This document shows positions 57,331 to 64,000 of a DNA stretch of 64,000 nt, in pieces. Position numbers and translations under genes: made by a program. The stretch comes from RI-231 sp041394905 (GTDB lineage: Bacteria > Acidobacteriota > Terriglobia > Bryobacterales > UBA6623), in NCBI GenBank assembly GCA_041394905.1, contig JAWKHJ010000024.1:1-64000 (forward strand). The letters run 5' to 3'. Every line of letters starts with the position of its first letter. Within the stretch, counting starts at the first letter, position 1. The notes below the pieces were generated by a model. It saw only the letters and a program-made list of their open reading frames with translations, searched no databases and was not told the origin of the DNA.

Positions 57331-59477
57331 TTGGCTACTTCCGCGCGCCTCCTCTCCGTCGCCGCCTTGGCTCTTCTCGCCGCAGTTGCGCAGGACCAAA
57401 TCCAGCGCATCGAGTGGACGACCTCCCGCTTGGTCGGGTCGCCCGATCCGCCGCCGCCGTACCAACTCGTTCCGGCGTTCGAGCAGTTCCATTTCGACCA
57501 TGCGCTCTACATTGCGCAGGAGCCGACCTCGGAGCGCTTCTTCGTGGCCGAGCTGATGGGCAAGATCTACAGCTTCGATCCGGCGGACCCGGAGGGCAAG
57601 AAGGACCTATTCCTCGAGATTCCGCGGCAGATCTATTCGTTCTCGTTCCACCCGAACTACGCCAAGAATGGACAGATCTTCGTGTTCAGCAACACGGACT
57701 TGGTGCACGAGCGCGACGTCTCGATGAGCAAGGTCTTTCGCTTCACGGCCGTGCCGGGGTCGAACCCGCCGCGCGTCGACCCGGCGTCGGAGACTTTGAT
57801 CGTCGAATGGAAGGCCGGCGGCCACAATGGTGGCGAGGCCATTATCGGGCCAGACGGTTACCTCTACGTCTCGACGGGCGACTCGACCGGCGGCTCGGAC
57901 AAAGCGAACACTGGCCAAGGCGTGAATGACTTGCTCTCGGTGATGATGCGGCTGGACGTCGATCATCCGGAGCCGGGCAAGCCGTACTCCATCCCCAAGG
58001 ACAACCCGTTCATCGACTATCCCGGCGCGCGGCCGGAGGTGTGGGCATTCGGCTATCGCAACCCCTGGCGCTTCAGCTTCGACCCCGTCACTGGCCGGCC
58101 CTGGGTAGGCGACGTCGGCCAAGACCTGTGGGAGATGATTGAGCTTTCGAAAGCCGGGGCGAACCACGGCTGGAGCGTCAAGGAAGGATCGCACCCCTTC
58201 CACCCGGGGTCTGAGACCGGCCCGACGCCGATCGTCCCGCCCGTCGTGGAGCACCACCATACGGACTGCCGCTCCATCACCGGCGGCTACGTGTATGAAG
58301 GCGACAAGCTACCTGAGCTCAAGGGTGCGTACATCTACGGCGACTACCAGTACGGCAAGATGTGGGCGCTGCGCTACGACTATGACAACGAGAAGGTCAC
58401 CTGGCACGAGACGCTGCTCGACAGCCCCTACAACCTCGTCAGCTTTGGCGTGGGCCGCAACGGCTCGTTCTACGGCATCGATTACGAAGGCGGACGCATC
58501 TACGAGCTCGCTCCGCGGCCGCCGGAGCCCGTGCAGAAGCAGCCCTTCCCGCGGAAGCTCAGCGAGACGGGATTGTTCTCGTCGACGAAGGACTACCGTC
58601 TCGCGCATGGCGTGACGCCTTACGAGATCAATGCGCCATTTTGGTCCGATGGCGCGATCAAGGAACGCTATTTCGCGCTGCCGCCCGATGGCAAGATCAA
58701 GTTCAGCGACGACCGCGCTTGGGCCTTCCCTGACGGCGCCGTTACGGTGAAGAGCTTCCAGCTGGAGCTGGAGCCGGGCAATCCCGCTTCACGCAAGCGC
58801 ATCGAGACGCGCGTCGTCCTCAAGCAAGAAGAGCATTGGGTGGGCTACAGCTACGCCTGGAACGACGACCAGACCGACGCTGAGTTGGTGGAGGCCGCCG
58901 GCATGGACCGTGTCTACAGGATCGCGGACTCGAAGGCCCCGGGCGGCTTCCGCGAACAGAAGTGGCACTACCCTAGCCGCCAGGAGTGCATGTTCTGCCA
59001 CTCGCGCGCGGCAGGCTTCGTGCTCGGCCTCAACACGCGCCAGATGAACCATGGGCATCAGCTCGAGACGTTCGATCGTATCGGGCTCTTCGAGCGTCCG
59101 CTCGAGAAGGACGCCAAGGACTACGAGAGCCTGCCAAATCCGTTCGACCCCAAGGCCGCGCCGCTCGAGACCCGTGTGCGGGCTTACTTGGACGTGAACT
59201 GCGCGATGTGCCACGTCAATGATGGCGGCGGCAACGCGAACATCGTGGTCAGCTACCAGACGCCGCTCGACGACAAAAGCTGATCGGCGAGACGCCACTC
59301 CACGACATCGGCGGGACCAGAGTGCGCGTGATCGCGCCCGGCGCTCCGGACCGTTCTGTGCTTTACCGGCGCATGACGACAAGGGCAGAGTCGCAGATGC
59401 CGCCGTCGAGCACTGCGATCGTGGATGAGCAGGGCGCGGCGCTCGTGGCCGAGTGGATTCGCGGGCTGCGGAACTAG
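57331..59477 (+). CDS. GSDH-type propeller dehydrogenase fused to a diheme (TIGR03806-like) region, one frameshift at the end
   Basis: The start is TTG 57331 (signal SARLLSVAALALLAAVAQ). A six-bladed propeller is seen in RQIYSFSFHPNYAKNGQIFV, AGGHNGGEAIIGPDGYLYVS and VWAFGYRNPWRFSFDPVTGR. After about residue 405 the sequence changes to the TIGR03806 type: LSETGLFSSTKDYRLAHGVT, PYEINAPFWSDGAIKERYFA, WVGYSYAWNDDQTDAELVEA, with heme sites RQECMFCHSRAAG and VNCAMCHVNDGGG. The frame breaks at about 59275 and continues LIGETPLHDIGG to WIRGLRN, giving 715 aa. It probably oxidises a sugar-like substrate in the periplasm. Confidence 0.88.
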
Positions 59478-60647
59478 GGCTTCGCTTGCTGTTGAGCTAC
59501 AACCGCCCGCTCCATGGCCGCCTGTAACGCGCGGTCGGCGGCGGAAGTCGCGGCTTCGCGGGCGGCTTGTTGCGCGATCACCACGCCTTGTCGCCGGTTG
59601 ACGTAATGCAGGTTGCCTGAAGGATGCCGGAAGCGGCATAGGCGCCGTCCTCGAGCAGCCACCATGTAGGTAGCCATAGCCCGGATTCGCGGGCGAAGGC
59701 TCGGTGGAGGCGCGCATCCAGCCCTCGGGCAGCACGTGGCGGCCGTCCGGCAGTTGGCCATCCGCCATGGCGAACAAGCCCAGCCGCGCGTAGTCGCGGA
59801 GAGTCGCGTTCAAGCAGCAGCCGCCGAACTCGCCGCCGCCGGGCTCGGTCAACGTCCACTTGGCGTCGGCTTCCATGCCGAATGGCTGCCAGATCTTCTT
59901 CGCTCAGGTACGTCGAGAGGTTGTTGCCACCGCCCGCAACAGCGTCCCGACCAGATTCGTCTCCGCCGTGTTGTAGTTGAAGAGCTTGCCCGCCGGCGCG
60001 ACTCGCCGCTTGTGGGCGAGATAGCGCTGCACGAACAGCGAGCCCCAGTTGTCGATGTAAACGTCCGAGCTGGGGTCGTCATAGATCTCTTTCCACTCGA
60101 CGCCGGAGGCCATCCGCATCAGGTTACGAATCGAGGTGCGGTCGTAGGCCGAGCCCTTCATGCGTGGTAGATACGCCGTGACTGGCTCGTCGACGCTCTC
60201 GATGTAGCCATCCTGGATGGCCGCGCCCACCAGCACGAATGTCACGGACTTCGCGACCGAGTAGGACACCCAGCGCGTCGACGGCGTGTTGCCGCGCCGT
60301 AGCGCCCAGATCACTTTGCCGTCCCTAACTACGAGCAGACCAGCTGACATGCTCGACAAAATAACTCTCCAGGGTCCATTCCCTGCCCCTCGTGAGAGAA
60401 GCGCAATTTGTCGGGGTCAGAGGGAGCCGGAGGCGGGCAGACCGAGTGTGTACGGACCGGCCGGAACGGTGCGCGAAGGGAAAAGTTTGTCGTAGTTCCG
60501 GAAGCCGGCAACCTTCTGGTCGAGCGTCCAGACGAGCGGATTTCCGCCGCCGAAGTGCTTGGCATCGTCGGCAGGGTCGATCCACGGGGCGCGGTCAGCG
60601 GTCGCCGCAATCGCCGCAAACAGAGTCGCCGCAACGAACACCCACAA
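59474..60647 (-). CDS. beta-lactamase-family serine hydrolase, several frameshifts
   Basis: GTG 60647 gives a signal peptide (WVFVAATLFAAIAATADRAP) and FRNYDKLFPSRTVPAGPYTL. After breaks at about 60415 and 60370 the frame continues GLLVVRDGKVIWALRRGNTP, then WVSYSVAKSVTFVLVGAAIQ with the SxxK nucleophile, and KGSAYDRTSIRNLMRMASGV. The Tyr motif is in LFNYNTAETNLVG. A further break at about 59915 leads to MEADAKWTLTEPGGGEFGG and YARLGLFAMADGQLPDGRHV. The family includes 6-aminohexanoate-dimer hydrolase and esterases. Its stop shares CTAG with the stop of the convergent dehydrogenase gene. Substrate unknown. Confidence 0.75.
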
Positions 60648-60710
60648 CCGAACCGCGGGGCAATCCCGCGATTCTTCGCTCGGCTCCCGGGCGCAGTTCG
60701 GTTCCGCTCA

Positions 60711-61997
60711 CTAAATGAAGGCGATCGAGCTGTCTTCGCGGAAGCCCGTCGAGCGCTTCCAGCGGATGGGTGGATACTCCGCAAAGATCTCTTCGTTCAG
60801 CTCGACACCCCAGCCCGGTTTGTTCGGGATGGGAACGTAACCGTCTTTTACCATGATGGGCTCTTTCAAGATCGTCCTTGTACGCGCCGTCGACAGGAGC
60901 GTGATATTCGAGGATCAGGAAATTCGGAGTGGATGCGGCGAAGTGCACGTTGACGGCAGTCGCGAGCGGGCTCATCGGGTTGTGCGGAGCCACGACCATG
61001 TACTGCGCCTCGGCCACGGTAAAGATCTTCTTCATTTCCATGATGCCGCCACAGACGCAAATATCGGGCTGCACTACGTCCAGGGCCTGTAGCTGGATCA
61101 GGTCTCGAAATTCAAACTTCGTATAGTTGCACTCGCCCGACGCCAGTGGAATGTTCACGTGGTCGGCGAGCTTCTTCATGGCATCCGGGTTTTCGGGGCG
61201 GATCGGCTCCTCCAGCCAGAACGGGTAGAACGGCTCGATCTCCTTCGCAACGCGGATGGCGCGCTGCACCTTCGCGGAACCGCGCGTGGATGTCGACCGC
61301 GATGTCTACGTCCGGTCCCACCGCATCCCGTACCGCCCCAACGCGCTCGCCGGCTATGCGCGTCACCCGGTTGTACGGCATCTGGTTGTCGCCCGGGTTG
61401 TGCGGAGACATCTTCACCGCCGTGTAGCCGTGACGTGCGATCAGCGCCTTGGCGTTCTCGGCCGCCTCCTGCAGGGCTCGCGCCGCCGATCGACTGGTAC
61501 AGCACCTTCTCGCGGACGCGTCCGCCGAGCAGCGCCCACACCGGCAGCCCCGCCGCCTTGCCCGCGACGTCCCATAGCGCATGCTCAATGCCGCTGATCG
61601 CGGAATTGACCACGGAGCCGCCGGGGAAGCGTGTCGTGTTGTACATCAAGTCCCAGAGGTACTGGATGTTGCGCGGGTCTTGGCCGATCAGCCACTCCTT
61701 GTAATCCTCGATGACCTTGACGGTTGCTTCGTCCGGCCCACAGGAGTACGCCTCGCCGATGCCCTCGATGCCTTGGTCGGTGACGACTTTGACGTAGACC
61801 CAGGTTCGGCCTCGTGGGATGTTGCCGGTGTTGTCGCTGGGATTGCGGCGAGAAGTGCCTACGAGATACGTCTTGATATCGACAATTTTCAAGGCGGGCT
61901 TGTCCCCCATCGGGGCGGGAGCTTGGGGCATTGGCATGGCGGAAGCGGCCGCTGCGGCGGCCAACGGGGAGCGGGACAAAAAGTCACGGCGTCTCAT
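60711..61997 (-). CDS. enolase-superfamily dehydratase (mandelate racemase/galactonate dehydratase-like), Tat-exported, frameshifts
   Basis: ATG 61997 opens a Tat signal (MRRRDFLSRSPLAAAAAASA). The N-terminal cap has VKVVTDQGIEGIGEAYSCGP and SGIEHALWDVAGKAAGLPVW. The barrel has KMSPHNPGDNQ in the KxK region, DIAVDIHARF (metal Asp), FYPFWLEEPIRPENPDAMKK (metal Glu) and LASGECNYTKFEFRDLIQLQ (metal Glu), with VVQPDICVCGGIMEMKK after. The end is PPIRWKRSTGFREDSSIAFI. Frames change near 61480, 61260 and 60870. Members dehydrate sugar acids such as galactonate or gluconate. A Tat-exported version suggests action in the periplasm, which is unusual. Confidence 0.82.
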
Positions 61998-62053
61998 GGC
62001 GGCGACATTGTAACTCTTATCACCCTGCGTGCGATAGAATCGTGCCTGGAACG

Positions 62054-63049
62054 GTGTCGACGGAGCTCTGGCAGCGAGCTCGCGAGGTGTTCGCGGAAGT
62101 GGCCGAACTACCCGCGGAGCGTCGGGTTGACGCGTTGCGGGAACGTAGCGCAGGCGACGCCGACGTACGCGCGGCGGCTGCCGAATTACTCGAAAAACAC
62201 GAAAAACAGGCTGCCGGCCCCACGCTGCTCTCCTCTGGCGAGGTCATCGACAAGCGCTTTCGCGTTCGCCGTCTGGTAGGGCGCGGCGGCATGGGCGAGG
62301 TCTACCTCTGCGACGACATTGCGCTCGGAGAGCAGGTTGCCCTGAAGGCTCTGCGCGCCGATACGGCTGGCTGCGGACGCGGCCGCGCGGTTCCGCCGCG
62401 AGATCCAACTCGCCCGCCGCGTGACGCATCCCAACGTTTGCCGGGTTTTCGAGCTCGGACGCCACATCAACCAAGGGCCCGATCGACTACTACAACGATG
62501 GAGTACGTCGACGGCGAAACCTTGGCCGATTTGCTGGCGCGCAGAGGAGCCCTCGACGTAGAGGAGGCGCGCCCGCTGATCGAGCAAGTTGCGGCGGGCT
62601 TGGGCGCGCTGCATGACCGCGAGATCGTCCACCGCGACCTCAAGCCAGGCAACATTCTCATCGAACGGCGCGGCGCCGACGGCATGCGCGTGGTGCTGAC
62701 GGATTTTGGCATTGTGGATCGACCGGTCGGCGAGCCGGCCTCGACTCGTTCGGCCACCGGGGGCGGACAGATTCTGGGAACGCCGGAGTACATGGCGCCG
62801 GAGCAGTTGAGCGGTCTCGCCGCCGGTCCGGCGACGGACTTGTTTGCGCTGGGCGCGGTGCTCTACGAGACGCTCACCGGCCAACGTCCCTTCCCTGACC
62901 CGAATCAGCGCATTCGCACGCCGATTGGGCCGCGGACCTTCAATCCCGAGATTCCGCTCTCATGGGAGCTGATCATTCTGGACTGCCTGCAGCCGGACAT
63001 GACTAGGAGGCCGCAGTCGGTGGGCGAGCTACTGGAAGCGCTCGCGTAA
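62054..63049 (+). CDS. PknB-type serine/threonine protein kinase, local frameshift
   Basis: GTG 62054 (or 62042) begins an N-terminal helical segment typical of acidobacterial kinases (STELWQRAREVFAEVAELPA, RAAAAELLEKHEKQAAG). The kinase domain has the glycine loop LVGRGGMGEVYLCDD, the Lys in VALKALRAD, the catalytic loop IVHRDLKPGNILI, TDFGIVDRP and GTPEYMAPEQLSG. Between about 62370 and 62490 the printed frame is wrong; the neighbouring frame reads ARFRREIQLARRVTHPNVCR, the expected helix C and strand 4. The kinase ends with TAA overlapping the next ATG (TAATG). It phosphorylates unknown proteins in the cytoplasm. Confidence 0.88.
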   Translation: MSTELWQRAREVFAEVAELPAERRVDALRERSAGDADVRAAAAELLEKHEKQAAGPTLLSSGEVIDKRFRVRRLVGRGGMGEVYLCDDIALGEQVALKALRADTAGCGRGRAVPPRDPTRPPRDASQRLPGFRARTPHQPRARSTTTTMEYVDGETLADLLARRGALDVEEARPLIEQVAAGLGALHDREIVHRDLKPGNILIERRGADGMRVVLTDFGIVDRPVGEPASTRSATGGGQILGTPEYMAPEQLSGLAAGPATDLFALGAVLYETLTGQRPFPDPNQRIRTPIGPRTFNPEIPLSWELIILDCLQPDMTRRPQSVGELLEALA

Positions 63050-64000
63050 TGGCGCAGCCGCGAAGCCTTCGACCCTTCATCGCTCAGACGGTAGCGGTTC
63101 CGCGGCCCGCGCCTCCGCACTCGGCCTCGCCGTGGAAGCGTTGGGGCGTCGTTGCTGCGCTGGTGGCCTTGGTTGCGCTTGCTGCGTTGACAATGCTGGG
63201 CTGGCGTGACGGCGGCGCGCCGCTGCCCGCCTTTGCCGAGGGACGGCGAGTGGCAGTAAGCTCTTCCTCACCGCCTCGAACGACCTTGTTGCAGGCGCTC
63301 GCCGACGGCTTGATGGAATCGATCACCAGCAGGCTTTCTCAGTACGAATCGCGCAACGCAGAGTTGCTCGTGGTGCCGGCCAGCGAGGTGCGCAGCGGGC
63401 GTGCTCCATGCAGCCAATGCACGCGGTTTCCTTGGCGCGAACTATGCGCTCGAGGGCCGCTTGACCGAACAGGGCGAGCGGATTCGGTTGATCCTGACCC
63501 TCATCGACACAGAACGCATGGTGCAGGCGGATACCGCCGTCATCAATGGCGCGCGCGCGCGTGCGTTGGACCTCGAGGATGAGGCGGTGACGCGCGTGGC
63601 CACGCTGCTCAACCTGCATGCCTTGCCGGAGCAGGTCGAGAGCATTGCCCCGGCTGCGCCCGGCGCAGGAATCTCTAATGGTGGGAACGGGCTACCTGCA
63701 GCGCAGCGATGAAGTGGATAGCGTGCAGAACGCAATCCAACTATTCGAGAAAATCGATCTCGCTCGACGAAAACTACGCGATGGCCTACGCGGGGCTCTC
63801 GAAGGCTTATCTGGACATGCGCGCCCGCACGTTGGAGCCCGAGTGGGTGCTCAAGGCGGACAAAGCGTCGTTACGGGCGGTCGAGCTGCGGCCGGATCTG
63901 CTCGAGACGCAAACAGCGCGTGGCCGCGCTCGTGGCGCAGGGGCGCTTCGACGAGGCCATCGAGGTGTTCAATACGGCGCTCGGCAATCCCCGCTCTGAA
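63049..64000 (+). CDS. membrane TPR protein downstream of the kinase, frameshifted, 3' end beyond window
   Basis: ATG 63049 shares a base with the kinase stop. A transmembrane helix (VVAALVALVALAALTMLGW) is followed by a periplasmic domain: LADGLMESITSRLSQYESRN, AELLVVPASEVRSG, then after a shift at about 63410 YALEGRLTEQGERIRLILTL. TPR repeats follow (SISLDENYAMAYAGLSKAYL, then VAQGRFDEAIEVFNTALGN after another shift). In related bacteria the kinase, TM helix and TPRs are one chain, so the stop between the two may also be a lost base. The gene runs off the window. Confidence 0.7.

Overview
The window looks like a chromosomal segment of an acidobacterium of the Bryobacter/Solibacter type. The evidence is high GC, two proteins with the C-terminal domain known as TIGR03437 (abundant in Solibacteres), a DUF1553/DUF1501 pair, a Ser/Thr kinase followed by TPRs, several Tat-exported sugar-active proteins, and an alternative complex III (ACIII) operon joined to a caa3 oxidase. 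This placement is inference from gene content; there is no rRNA gene here. I saw no tRNA, IS element, prophage or CRISPR array.

Layout. 0-3 kb (+): the end of a DUF1553 protein, a small unknown protein and a DUF1501 protein. 3-9 kb (-): housekeeping run pyrE-like, rpiB, DUF3891, a 59-aa membrane protein, valS, nadC. 9.4-22 kb (+): one long respiratory operon, actABCDEF, an unknown single-TM protein, SCO, then cytochrome c oxidase subunits II-I-III-IV. Together these oxidise quinol, pass electrons to a caa3 oxidase and reduce oxygen. 22-26 kb: holA, a small unknown, an MBL-fold lipoprotein, aroE, a tautomerase and an NTF2-fold immunity-like lipoprotein. 26-35.8 kb: a large Ig/TIGR03437 surface protein, a TPR protein, a uridine kinase-like protein, a YfbK-like VWA protein, and an SGNH/MBOAT pair that probably O-acylates a surface polymer. 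35.9-50.2 kb: sulfatase, lipoprotein, GH29 fucosidase, a histone H1-like/M16 fusion, a lipase with TIGR03437, an amidohydrolase, an M28 peptidase, and a minus-strand sugar block (TIM-barrel isomerase, two DUF1080 proteins, a sorbosone/glucose dehydrogenase with cytochrome c). 50.2-64 kb: M48 peptidase with duplicated tail, HAD phosphatase, inositol-phosphatase-like protein, a large membrane protein, a second sulfatase, a second dehydrogenase-cytochrome, a serine hydrolase, an enolase-superfamily protein and a Ser/Thr kinase with a TPR partner that runs off the end.

Sequence quality matters for reading this window. Many genes, including essential ones (valS, holA) and actB, are split by what look like single-base deletions. 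They are sparse in 9-22 kb, absent in 35.9-50.2 kb and very dense in 25.8-34.7 kb. Conserved motifs survive on both sides of each break and the shift is nearly always in the deletion direction, so assembly or read error is the best explanation, although true decay of some accessory genes cannot be excluded. I therefore annotate whole genes across the breaks.

The most unusual object is the protein at 39576-41279: a Lys/Ala-rich histone H1-like tail fused to an M16 peptidase fold whose zinc-binding HxxEH motif is erased.
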